Source: Mesorhizobium sp. M2A.F.Ca.ET.046.03.2.1
GTDB lineage: Bacteria; Pseudomonadota; Alphaproteobacteria; Rhizobiales; Rhizobiaceae
Length of the DNA stretch: 64,000 bases
Reading direction: 5' to 3'
Assembly (NCBI RefSeq): GCF_003952425.1
Contig: NZ_CP034449.1
Coordinates: 5,878,001 to 5,942,000 of the forward strand
Shown piece by piece: positions 1 to 8,206 of this stretch (position 1 is its first letter; each line of letters begins with the position of its first letter). Below the pieces are notes generated by a model. The model was not told where the DNA came from and made no database searches. It worked only from the letters and a program-made list of their open reading frames with translations. A program made the position numbers and the translations under genes.

Positions 1-36
1 GCCTGCGCCGGTAGGGAAGCGCAAACGGAGCAGATC

Positions 37-900
37 ATGGAAAAGAGTTTCGACGGCTGGCTCAGCGGCTTCATCGGCGTGCTGATCTTCAGCGGATCGC
101 TGCCGGCGACGCGGCTGGCGGTGATGGATTTCGACCCGACCTTCCTGACGGCGGCACGGGCGGCGATCGCCGGCCTTCTGGGGATCGCGATGCTGCTGCT
201 GTTCCGCGAGAAACGTCCGGAGCGAGGGGATCTGGTCTCGCTGGCCGTCGTCGCGCTGGGTGTCGTGGTCGGCTTCCCGTTGCTGACGGCGCTGGCGTTG
301 AAGCATGTCACCTCGGCGCATTCGATCATCTTTGTCGGCCTGCTGCCGCTGGCGACCGCGATCTTCGGCGTGCTGCGCGGCGGCGACCGTCCGCGCCCGG
401 CTTTCTGGCTGTTCTCGTGCTTTGGCAGCGCTTTGGTCGCCAGCTTTGCCCTGGCGCAAGGCGTGACTGCCTCACCGGTCGGCGACGGCCTGATGCTCGG
501 CGCCATCATCGTCTGCGGGCTGGGCTACGCCGAAGGGGCCAAGCTGTCGCGCAAGCTCGGCGGCTGGCAGGTGATCTGCTGGGCGCTGGCGCTGTCGCTG
601 CCGGTCATGCTGGCGTTGAGCTTCGCGACGCTGCCGCCATCCTTCGCGGCCGTCGGTTCGAGCGCCTGGATCGGGCTCGGCTATGTCTCGCTGTTCAGCA
701 TGCTGATCGGCTTCGTGTTCTGGTATCGCGGCCTGGCGCAAGGCGGCATAGCCGCCGTCGGGCAACTGCAATTGCTGCAGCCCTTCTTCGGCCTGGCGCT
801 GGCGGCGAGCCTGCTGCACGAACAGGTCAGCCCGATGATGGTGGTCGTCACGCTCGGCGTCGTGGCATGCGTGTTCGGGGCGAAGAGGTTTGCACGGTAG
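37..900 (+). CDS. EamA-family (DMT superfamily) permease
   Basis: Inner-membrane permease of the drug/metabolite transporter superfamily; the transported metabolite cannot be told from sequence. The 287-residue product is an almost continuous series of about ten hydrophobic segments arranged as two EamA halves (roughly residues 8-138 and 150-284), the normal size and layout for the family. The ATG is preceded by GGAG at 27-30. The gene stands alone on the plus strand and is convergent with the alcohol dehydrogenase that follows; a dispersed repeat lies between them. Family assignment is secure, role unknown. Confidence 0.88.
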   Translation: MEKSFDGWLSGFIGVLIFSGSLPATRLAVMDFDPTFLTAARAAIAGLLGIAMLLLFREKRPERGDLVSLAVVALGVVVGFPLLTALALKHVTSAHSIIFVGLLPLATAIFGVLRGGDRPRPAFWLFSCFGSALVASFALAQGVTASPVGDGLMLGAIIVCGLGYAEGAKLSRKLGGWQVICWALALSLPVMLALSFATLPPSFAAVGSSAWIGLGYVSLFSMLIGFVFWYRGLAQGGIAAVGQLQLLQPFFGLALAASLLHEQVSPMMVVVTLGVVACVFGAKRFAR

Positions 901-922
901 ACGCCTACTGATTTGCTTTGAC

Positions 923-967
923 GCAATTCCGGACGGAAAACCGTTTCACACTTTTCCTGGAATTGCT
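923..967 (+). repeat. Dispersed palindromic repeat, family A, copy 1
   Basis: Starts gcaattccggacggaaaacc and ends cttttcctggaattgct, so the ends form an inverted repeat (gcaattcc/ggaattgc) with an inner ggaaaa/ttttcc pair. Near-identical copies lie at 35343-35386 and 44687-44731, and a diverged copy in reverse orientation at 15801-15833. It sits between two convergent genes and touches the dehydrogenase stop codon, so it may also act as a bidirectional 3' end structure. Confidence 0.85.
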
Positions 968-2007
968 CAGAACTTCGTCACGACCCCGATGCCAATGCCC
1001 TCGAAGCCACCCATCGCCATCAGGGCCGCGGGCGCTTCCTCGAGGCTGATCTTCTTGCCGACCAGCAGTTCGGGCTTGAGCTTGCCGGTGCGGATCATCT
1101 CCATCATCGCGGAATAGCGATAGGCCTGCATGCCGTGGCTGCCGAGGATCTCGAGCTCGAAGGCTATCACCTTGTCCATCGGCACTTGCGGGCGGGCATG
1201 TTCGCCCAGCATCAGCCCGACCTGAACATGGCGGCCGCGCCGGCGCAGGTTCGAGATCGAGTTGAACGAGGTGGTCGGGTGTCCCAGCGCGTCCATCGAC
1301 ATATGCGCGCCGCCATTGGTGATCTGCTTGACGGCCTTGACCACGTGCGGCGTCGTCGAGGCGTTGATGGTCGCCACCGCGCCGATCTTCTTGGCGAATT
1401 CCAGCTTCTCGTCCGTGAGGTCGATGGCAATGACGTTAGCGCCAATGGCGCTGGCGATCATGATCGCCGACAGGCCGACGCCGCCGCAGCCATGCACGGC
1501 CACCCATTCGCCGGGGGTCACCCGGCCCTGGTCGACGATGGCGCGAAACGAGGTGACGAAGCGGCAGCCGAGGCTTGCCGCGGTAGCGTATTCCATCGCG
1601 TCGGGCAGGCGCACGAGATTGGTGTCGGCATGCTCGATGCCGACATATTCGGCGAACGAGCCCCAGCCGGTGAAGCCCGGCTGCGTCTGGTGCTCGCAGA
1701 CCTGATGGTTGCCGGAGGTGCATTCGAAGCAGCGGCCGCAACCGACGGCGAAGGGGACCGTGACGCGGTCGCCGGCCTTCCAGCGGCTGACCTGCTTGCC
1801 GGCGGCGACGACGACGCCGGCAAGCTCGTGTCCGGGAACATGCGGCAAGGTGATGCCGTCGTCATGGCCCATCCAACCATGCCAGTCGCTGCGGCAAAGC
1901 CCGGTCGCCTCTACTTTCATGACGACGCCGTCCGGGGCGGGCTTTGGATCCGGCACGGTCTGGATGGTCGGCGTCTCACCGAATTTTTCGAAGACAACGG
2001 CTTTCAT
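967..2007 (-). CDS. Zinc-dependent alcohol dehydrogenase (MDR superfamily)
   Basis: Cytosolic NAD(P)-dependent oxidoreductase of the zinc-containing medium-chain dehydrogenase family, expected to interconvert an alcohol and an aldehyde or ketone. The 346 residues show catalytic-zinc ligands Cys38 and His60-Glu61 (GHE motif), the four structural-zinc cysteines Cys90, Cys93, Cys96 and Cys104, and the Rossmann motif GCGGVG at 173-178. Length is typical. The gene is monocistronic and ends inside the edge of a dispersed repeat. The substrate cannot be assigned; neighbouring genes give no clear pathway link. Confidence 0.9.
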   Translation of the reverse strand: MKAVVFEKFGETPTIQTVPDPKPAPDGVVMKVEATGLCRSDWHGWMGHDDGITLPHVPGHELAGVVVAAGKQVSRWKAGDRVTVPFAVGCGRCFECTSGNHQVCEHQTQPGFTGWGSFAEYVGIEHADTNLVRLPDAMEYATAASLGCRFVTSFRAIVDQGRVTPGEWVAVHGCGGVGLSAIMIASAIGANVIAIDLTDEKLEFAKKIGAVATINASTTPHVVKAVKQITNGGAHMSMDALGHPTTSFNSISNLRRRGRHVQVGLMLGEHARPQVPMDKVIAFELEILGSHGMQAYRYSAMMEMIRTGKLKPELLVGKKISLEEAPAALMAMGGFEGIGIGVVTKF

Positions 2008-2062
2008 AGGATTGCTTCCATATATGTCAGTTCAATGGCAGGTGGCTGGACGACGATCCGAA

Positions 2063-2541
2063 CTAAGGTGGCAACGGTGGTCGGTCTAGAAGGGGCTGCC
2101 GCTTGCGAACCCATTCATCGGCCTCGGCATCCCATGGCCAAACGCCGGAGGTTGTTGGAAAAATTAGCTGCATGATCCGGAAATCCGGCCCGTCGTAGAA
2201 CCAGATATTCCAACCGAAATATTCGGGATAGTGGTCCGGGTGGACCGCACCGAACTGACAGTCGAAGCCACCTCCCAGGAAACCCGACGCCCGCTCTCCG
2301 ATGCGGAACCTCTCGCCGCCGCGCACGCGTCTGCAGTACTCATTGACGATGGTCATCGAAAGCTCCGGCTTGAGCCCGATGACGACCAATCAGGGACGCC
2401 AAAATTGTGCTCTATCCCGACCGAGTATGCGAATGGCGGATTCTCGTCCTCCTCCAGCACATAGAGGATATGACACCCGAACTCGTCGATGTCGGCCAGT
2501 GCCTTGGCCTCCTCGGCGTCTTTGGCTTCCCTACTCGGCAT
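2063..2541 (-). pseudogene. DUF4262-family protein, broken by a one-base frameshift
   Basis: Two overlapping frames together make one DUF4262-like protein of about 159 residues. The N-terminal part (2541 down to about 2390) ends in YSVGIEHNFGVPD; the continuation LVVIGLKPELS through HPDHYPEYFGWNIWFYDG lies in the next frame from 2389 to 2063. Going from codon GAT to TTG GTC GTC needs one missing base near 2389-2391, so a single-nucleotide deletion explains it. DUF4262 function is unknown. The ATG at 2541 overlaps the end of the isomerase gene by 11 bases, so it was probably the last gene of that operon. Sequencing error is the alternative to true decay. Confidence 0.75.
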
Positions 2542-3177
2542 CGATCTGGTTCTGCGGCGCTGCCTGCTGGAACGCCGGCAGCGCCATGCAGGCGGCGTTG
2601 ATGCGCGCGATTACCGGGTAGGGCGCCATGTCGACACCGAAGCGGGCATTGTTGGTGACCTGCGCGGCAAGGCAGATATCGGCCATGCCCGGCGTGTCGC
2701 CATGGCAGAAGGCGCCGGTCTCGGGCGAGGAGGCGAGAATCTTTTCAAGCGACTGGAAGCCTTCGTTCACCCAGTGCCGAAACCAGTTGACGACGTCCTC
2801 GTCGCCGGCGCCGAACAAGGTGCGCAGCGAGGTCAGCACGCGCAGATTGTTCACCGGGTGGATGTCGCAGGCGATCATCTGCGCCAGCATCCTGACGCGA
2901 GCCCGACCCAACGCATCCTTCGGCAGCAGCGGTGGCTCGGGCTCAATCTCGTCGAGATATTCGATGATCGCCAGCGACTGCGTCAAAAGCCGGCCGTTAT
3001 CCAGCACCAGCGCCGGCACCAGCCCTTGCGGGTTGATCGCGAGATAGGCGGGCTCGAGATGCTCGCCGTGCCGCAGATGATGCGGCACATAGGTATAGTC
3101 CAGCCCCTTCATCGCCAGCGCGATCCGCACCCGGTAGGAGGTGGAGGAGCGGTAGTAATTGTGGAGGACGAGGTCGC

Positions 3178-3181
<4 letters not shown>
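2531..3181 (-). CDS. maiA: Zeta-class GST: maleylacetoacetate / maleylpyruvate isomerase
   Basis: Glutathione-dependent cis-trans isomerase that turns maleylacetoacetate (tyrosine pathway) or maleylpyruvate (gentisate pathway) into the fumaryl isomer. The 216-residue product opens with a thioredoxin-fold domain carrying the zeta-class SSTSYRVRIAL motif (residues 12-22) and the PQGLVPAL glutathione-binding loop, followed by a helical C-terminal domain. The open frame runs further upstream, but the ATG at 3181 gives the family length and forms an ATGA overlap with the stop of the FAH-family gene, showing translational coupling. The FAH partner fits consecutive steps of ring-fission product breakdown; which of the two pathways is open. 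Confidence 0.88.
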
Positions 3182-3876
<695 letters not shown>

Positions 3877-3973
3877 GGGCTGTCTCTGTGTTGGCATGAA
3901 TCGTGCGCACCTTCGGCCGATTTCGACGGCCGGGCAAGACTGAGGACGCTCCCGCGCACATCGGCCTGTCGTT

Positions 3974-4016
3974 CCAATGGCAGTGCCCTGTGCCATTGGG
4001 GCCCTGTACCATTGGG
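3974..4016. promoter_or_regulatory. Inverted plus tandem repeat, operator candidate
   Basis: ccaatggca (3974-3982) and tgccattgg (3991-3999) form a perfect 9-base inverted repeat with an 8-base spacer. Overlapping it, gccctgtNccattggg occurs twice in tandem (3985-4000 and 4001-4016) with one mismatch. The site lies in the divergent region between the FAH gene (minus) and the response regulator gene (plus), where a dimeric regulator controlling either side could bind. No regulator is assigned. Confidence 0.5.
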
Positions 4017-4101
4017 CGATATACTATTTGCCAATAATCTGGCCATGGTCACCGGACTATCCTGTACCGGCCGAAACCGAACCGATGCCTGAACCCGTGC
4101 A

Positions 4102-4785
4102 ATGAGCTCCGTCAGCGACCGCGCCCGCTTCCTGATCATCGACGACCACCCGCTGTTTCGCGAGGCGCTGCACAGCGCTGTGCAGATGGCCTATCCGGAC
4201 GTCGACACGGTCGAGGCGCGCTCGATCACGGAGGCCATCGAACTCCTCGCCGACGCCAAGCCGTTCGATCTTGCGATGCTCGATTTGAGCATGCCCGACG
4301 TGCATGGCTTCGAGGGGCTGTTGCAGCTGAGGACCCGCTACCCGCGGCTGCCGGTGGTGATTGTCTCAGGCTATGAGGAACCGAAGATCATTTCGGAGGC
4401 GTTGTCCTACGGCGCGGCCGGCTTCATCCCGAAATCGGCCAGGAAGAGCGATCTCGCCGCCGCCATCCGCTCGGTGATGGACGGCGCCGTCTATGTGCCG
4501 GAAAATTACGAGGGCCAGCCGCCCGACCCCGACAGCACCGACCGCGCCGATATGGTGCAGCGCCTGGCGAGGCTGACGCCGCAGCAGCTCAGGGTGCTGC
4601 AGATGCTGCGCCAGGGCATGCTCAACAAGCAGATCGCCTACGAGCTGCAGGTGGGCGAGACGACGGTGAAGGCGCATGTCTCGGAGATCTTGCGCAAGCT
4701 CAATGTCTACAGCCGCACGCAGGCGGTGATCGAGGTGTCGAAGCTGGATAATGCGGAGTTGTTTCGGGATCAGGCGGGGTTTTGA
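4102..4785 (+). CDS. NarL/FixJ (LuxR-type) response regulator
   Basis: Cytosolic DNA-binding response regulator, 227 residues. The N-terminal receiver has the acidic pair Asp14-Asp15, the phospho-acceptor Asp61 in AMLDLSMPD, and the conserved Lys111. The C-terminal LuxR-type helix-turn-helix spans about residues 155-215 (LTPQQLRVLQ ... VKAHVSEILRKL). It is convergent with the hybrid kinase gene, only 9 bases from it, making the kinase and FIST gene its likely partners. The combination resembles the Pseudomonas ErbR regulator with the ErcS'/NahK kinase and its FIST partner; that parallel is from memory of the family and is an inference. Targets may include the nearby cox cluster. Confidence 0.88.
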   Translation: MSSVSDRARFLIIDDHPLFREALHSAVQMAYPDVDTVEARSITEAIELLADAKPFDLAMLDLSMPDVHGFEGLLQLRTRYPRLPVVIVSGYEEPKIISEALSYGAAGFIPKSARKSDLAAAIRSVMDGAVYVPENYEGQPPDPDSTDRADMVQRLARLTPQQLRVLQMLRQGMLNKQIAYELQVGETTVKAHVSEILRKLNVYSRTQAVIEVSKLDNAELFRDQAGF

Positions 4786-4794
4786 GGGGCAGTT

Positions 4795-6141
4795 CTAAGC
4801 CAGCAAATGCGCCAGCAGCGCTCTTAGCTGCGCAGGCTTCAGCGGCTTGCGCATCAGCTCGATGCCGGCGGCGCGGGTCGCCTTGGCGACGTGCTCTGAC
4901 CCATCGGCGGTGACGATCAGCGCCGGCACCGAACGGCCGAGATAGTCGCGGACTTCGGCTATGGTGGCGGTGCCGAGGTCGCCGCCGTCGAGATGCTGGT
5001 CGGCGATGATGATGTCGGGCACCCAATCGGTGTCGCCCAGAAGATCGAGCGCGTCGTCGGTCGAGGTCGCGGCGCGCACCAGGCACTGCCAGCGTTCGAG
5101 CAGCGAGGTCATGGCGGAGAGCACGTCGGCGTCGTTCTCGACCAGCAGGACCTTGGTGCCGAAGAGGCCGTAGCCGCGCGGACGGTCCATGTCGGCGATG
5201 CCTGTCGCCGGTTCGGCGGCCGCCATGCCGATCGGCACGTCGATGTGGAAGATGGTACCGCGCCCGACCCTCGAGGAAAAGGTGACGGGGTGGCCAAGGG
5301 CAGCCGCCATGCGGCGCACGATGGCGAGGCCCAGCCCCAGCCCGCCGGCCAATCCGCCGTCGGCAAGTGTCGAGGTGCCGCGGTGGAACTCCTCGAACAC
5401 CGCTTCGCGCTGGTCCTCGGCAATGCCGCAGCCGGTGTCGGCGACGTCGATGCGGATGGTGTCGCCGCGATGCCTGGTTCCGACCAGCACGCCGCCGGAG
5501 CGGGTGTAGCGCAGCGCGTTGGAGAGGATGTTCTGCAGGATGCGCCTGAGCAGGGTGCGGTCGGAGCGCACCACGACATTGACCGGCCGGAACTTCAGCG
5601 ACAGGCCTTTCTTCTCAGCCTCGGGCTGGAAATCCGAGCGCAGCGAGGAAAACAGCGTCTCCAGGCTGACGTCGCCGATCTCAGGCTGCACCACGCCGGC
5701 GTCGAGCTTGGAGATGTCGAGCAGCGTGCGCAGCAGGTCTTCCATCGTCTCCAGCGAGCGCTCGACCTGGCGCACCAGCTTCCTGCCTTCCTCGCTGGTC
5801 TGGACCTCGGCCAGCGCCGAGACCGACAGATGCGCGGCGTTGAGCGGCTGCAGCACGTCGTGGCTGGCGGCGGCGAGGAACCTGGTCTTGGAGAGGTTCG
5901 CCAGTTCGGCGTTTTCCTTCGCCGCGCTGAGCTCGATGTTCGATTGCTCGAGCCGGCGTAGCGTCGCGTGCAATTCCTCGGTGCGGTTGCGCACCCGGTT
6001 TTCCAGCGAGATGGCGGTCTGGAACAGCGAGAAGGCGTTGCCCTGCTGGTCCATCGAGCGCTCGACGCGGCTGACAAGCGCCGCGTTGATCTTCTTCAGC
6101 CTGTCGACGTCGTCGATGTCGCGCAGCGGCATGCCGTTCAC
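4795..6141 (-). CDS. Soluble hybrid histidine kinase with C-terminal receiver
   Basis: Sensor kinase of 448 residues without membrane segments, hence cytosolic. An N-terminal coiled coil (about residues 10-85) leads to the HisKA domain with His94 (FLAAASHDVLQPL), the N box at NILSNALRY (204-212), G1 DTGCGI (235-240) and G2 GLGLGLAIV. A receiver domain follows from about 328 with phospho-acceptor Asp381. There is no sensor domain of its own, so a partner protein must supply the signal. Its GTG start at 6141 overlaps the FIST gene stop by four bases; an ATG at 6132 is an alternative. The tight coupling points to the FIST protein as sensor. Confidence 0.88.
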   Translation of the reverse strand: MNGMPLRDIDDVDRLKKINAALVSRVERSMDQQGNAFSLFQTAISLENRVRNRTEELHATLRRLEQSNIELSAAKENAELANLSKTRFLAAASHDVLQPLNAAHLSVSALAEVQTSEEGRKLVRQVERSLETMEDLLRTLLDISKLDAGVVQPEIGDVSLETLFSSLRSDFQPEAEKKGLSLKFRPVNVVVRSDRTLLRRILQNILSNALRYTRSGGVLVGTRHRGDTIRIDVADTGCGIAEDQREAVFEEFHRGTSTLADGGLAGGLGLGLAIVRRMAAALGHPVTFSSRVGRGTIFHIDVPIGMAAAEPATGIADMDRPRGYGLFGTKVLLVENDADVLSAMTSLLERWQCLVRAATSTDDALDLLGDTDWVPDIIIADQHLDGGDLGTATIAEVRDYLGRSVPALIVTADGSEHVAKATRAAGIELMRKPLKPAQLRALLAHLLA

Positions 6142-7322
6142 TCGGCCGCCTGGCGCTCGCCGAAGGCGATGCCGGTGAAGGTCTGGTTGAGATGCATCGA
6201 GCGGTACTGCTCGCCATAGGTGCCGAACCCGATGACCTTGTTGGTCCGGTAGAGCTCGGAAATGTCGCGGAAGACCTGGCGGTTGCGCGCATCGAGCCGG
6301 CGCAGCACGCAGTCGAAGCCCAGGATCATATCTATCCCGCCGAGCTTGTGCTCGACATCCTCGAAAGCGGTGCGTGTCGATTCCACCATGTTCTTCGGCT
6401 GGGCGATGGAAAGCACGATACCGTCGTCGATGGCGCAGAAGAAGGACAGTGAGCCGTCAGGATGCATGCGCTGGATCGATCGGCAATAATATTCGCCGCC
6501 GACCTTCACCACGACGGGGTGCGAGGCAAAGCTCAGCGGCGTCAGCGTCTGCGGCAGGATGCCGACGGAGGTTGCGTATTCCTCGGCCGCGTTGGCGGCG
6601 TTGAATTCGCGCACTATGCGATGGTCGGGGTCGGACGCCGTCACCACCAGCTTCTCGTCGGTCGGGATGAAATTGTCGGTCTTGAAGACGTGGAAAGGAA
6701 TTTCGGTCGCAACCAGCACGATGACGGCGCTATCGGAGGCGACCCTGCCATTGGCCATCAGCCTGGTCGTCTCGAATTTGAGGTCGTCGCCGGCCGAGCC
6801 GCCGATCAGCGGGACGTCGTCCAGTCCCCAGTGGATGGCCGAGGTCACCGCTTCCTCGGCATAGGACAGCCCGTCGATGAAACAGAGCGCGAAAAACTGG
6901 TTCGAGCGGTCGTGGCCGATGCGCTCGCGCAGCAGGCGCCGCAACGCCGCGACCTCGCCGGTGATACTGTCCATGCTGGACGAAGAGAGGTTTTCGACCA
7001 TGACGGAGACGGTTGAAAACGACGCCGAAGGCAAAAGCAGGGCAAGGATATGCCCTTCCTCCAGTCCCTGCGGCGTGATCTCGCCGGCGGTCGAGCAGCC
7101 GGCATAGGCGAGCGAGGGCGCGTATGCTTTCAGCGCCTGCGCCAGCGCCGCCGCGTCGACAAGGCCTTGGGAGAAGAACAGAAGCGCGAAACCGGCGTCG
7201 ACGATCGCCGCTTCGGCCGCGATGGCCCGGGCAAAGGCATTCGGGTCGGGCTCATCCGTGGTGAGCGCCGATAGGCCCGATGCATAGCGTGTGCTCGAAC
7301 TGGCCAGCTGCCTTCTCCGCAA
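6138..7322 (-). CDS. FIST-domain signal-sensing protein
   Basis: Cytosolic 394-residue protein with a FIST N domain (around 40-230; [22 protein letters not shown]) and a FIST C domain (around 240-385). FIST proteins bind small ligands; some, such as NosP of Pseudomonas, bind haem and sense nitric oxide and act on a neighbouring kinase. Gene order FIST-kinase with a four-base overlap fits that arrangement. Haem binding here is inferred from family context only. The only available start at the 5' end is TTG (7322), with no earlier ATG in frame, so the exact N-terminus is uncertain. It is transcribed divergently from the cox cluster across 258 bases. Confidence 0.82.
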   Translation of the reverse strand: MRRRQLASSSTRYASGLSALTTDEPDPNAFARAIAAEAAIVDAGFALLFFSQGLVDAAALAQALKAYAPSLAYAGCSTAGEITPQGLEEGHILALLLPSASFSTVSVMVENLSSSSMDSITGEVAALRRLLRERIGHDRSNQFFALCFIDGLSYAEEAVTSAIHWGLDDVPLIGGSAGDDLKFETTRLMANGRVASDSAVIVLVATEIPFHVFKTDNFIPTDEKLVVTASDPDHRIVREFNAANAAEEYATSVGILPQTLTPLSFASHPVVVKVGGEYYCRSIQRMHPDGSLSFFCAIDDGIVLSIAQPKNMVESTRTAFEDVEHKLGGIDMILGFDCVLRRLDARNRQVFRDISELYRTNKVIGFGTYGEQYRSMHLNQTFTGIAFGERQAAE

Positions 7323-7580
7323 TTCTTGCGACGCGGTTTATGGGTGTCTTTTCTATGCGTGCCAGGCACGCTCCGCATCGAGGGCATCTTTGCCCTCAAT
7401 CCCTGATTTGGCAATGGGGCCGGTTGCTGCGCTGCACATAACTTTTGCCATGATCGAAAGTACAATGGAACCGGCGCTGGCAGCGCTGTTTTGCGCGTTG
7501 TACGGTGCGCGAATGGTACTGCCGAAGCACAGCACGGCATCGGCAGGGTGAGGACCAAGGTTAATACCCAGGGAGGTTGC

Positions 7581-8081
7581 ATGTCGGACGTGTCCTTGAC
7601 TGTGAATGGGAAACGGGTCAGCGGGAGCGCCGAAGACCGAACGTTGCTGGTGCATTTCCTGCGGGAGCATCTGGGTCTCACCGGAACGCATGTCGGTTGC
7701 GATACGTCGCAATGCGGCGCCTGCGTGGTGCATGTCGACGGCCGGGCGGTGAAATCCTGCACAATGCTGGCCGTTCAGGCCTCAGGCTCGACCATTGTCA
7801 CCATCGAAGGGCTGGCCGACGGCGCCGAGTTGCATCCGGTCCAGGCCGCGTTCAAGGAGCATCACGGCCTACAATGCGGCTTCTGCACGCCAGGCATGAT
7901 CATGACGGCGACCGACATGATCGCGCGCCATCCGGAGGGTCTGGACGAGGCGACGGTGCGCGCCGAGCTCGAAGGCAACATCTGCCGCTGCACGGGCTAC
8001 CACAACATCGTGAAGGCGATCCTCGCCGCATCGCAAGCGATGGCGAAGGGCGCCAAGGGCAAGGCGAAGCAGGCAGCGTGA
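7581..8081 (+). CDS. coxS: Xanthine oxidase-family [2Fe-2S] subunit (CoxS-like)
   Basis: Small iron-sulfur subunit of a molybdenum hydroxylase, passing electrons from the molybdenum centre to FAD. The 166 residues contain both [2Fe-2S] clusters: the plant-ferredoxin type with Cys40, Cys45, Cys48 and Cys60, and the helical type with Cys99, Cys102, Cys135 and Cys137 (CGFC ... CRCTGY). The ATG at 7581 has an excellent GGGAGG ribosome-binding site at 7571-7576, and was chosen over an upstream in-frame start at 7491. It is first in a coxS-coxL-coxM operon, the order usual for form II clusters. Confidence 0.93.
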   Translation: MSDVSLTVNGKRVSGSAEDRTLLVHFLREHLGLTGTHVGCDTSQCGACVVHVDGRAVKSCTMLAVQASGSTIVTIEGLADGAELHPVQAAFKEHHGLQCGFCTPGMIMTATDMIARHPEGLDEATVRAELEGNICRCTGYHNIVKAILAASQAMAKGAKGKAKQAA

Positions 8082-8090
8082 GGATCGAGC

Positions 8091-8188
8091 GAGTAGCGAA
8101 TAGTGAGTAGCGAATAGTCGGTATTTTTTCGGCCGCTCTGCGCTCCACCAATTCACTACTCGCTATTCGCTACTCACTACTCGCTATT
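8091..8188. repeat. Repeat-rich hairpin element between coxS and coxL
   Basis: A 14-base unit gagtagcgaatagt is tandemly duplicated at 8091-8104 and 8105-8118. The downstream half carries cactactcgctatt twice (8154-8167 and 8175-8188). The 17-base arm tagtgagtagcgaatag (8101-8117) is perfectly complementary to 8163-8179, so the transcript can fold into a long hairpin around a 45-base loop. It fills the whole coxS-coxL gap, just before the coxL ribosome-binding site GGGAGG (8192-8197), and could adjust the ratio of the two messages or be an inserted element. Confidence 0.8.
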
Positions 8189-8206
8189 TTCGGGAGGAAT
8201 TTCCTA

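Noticed and set aside
8091..8188. CRISPR-like array from the repeated units between coxS and coxL
   Set aside because: Units are adjacent or inverted, with no regular unique spacers and no cas genes.
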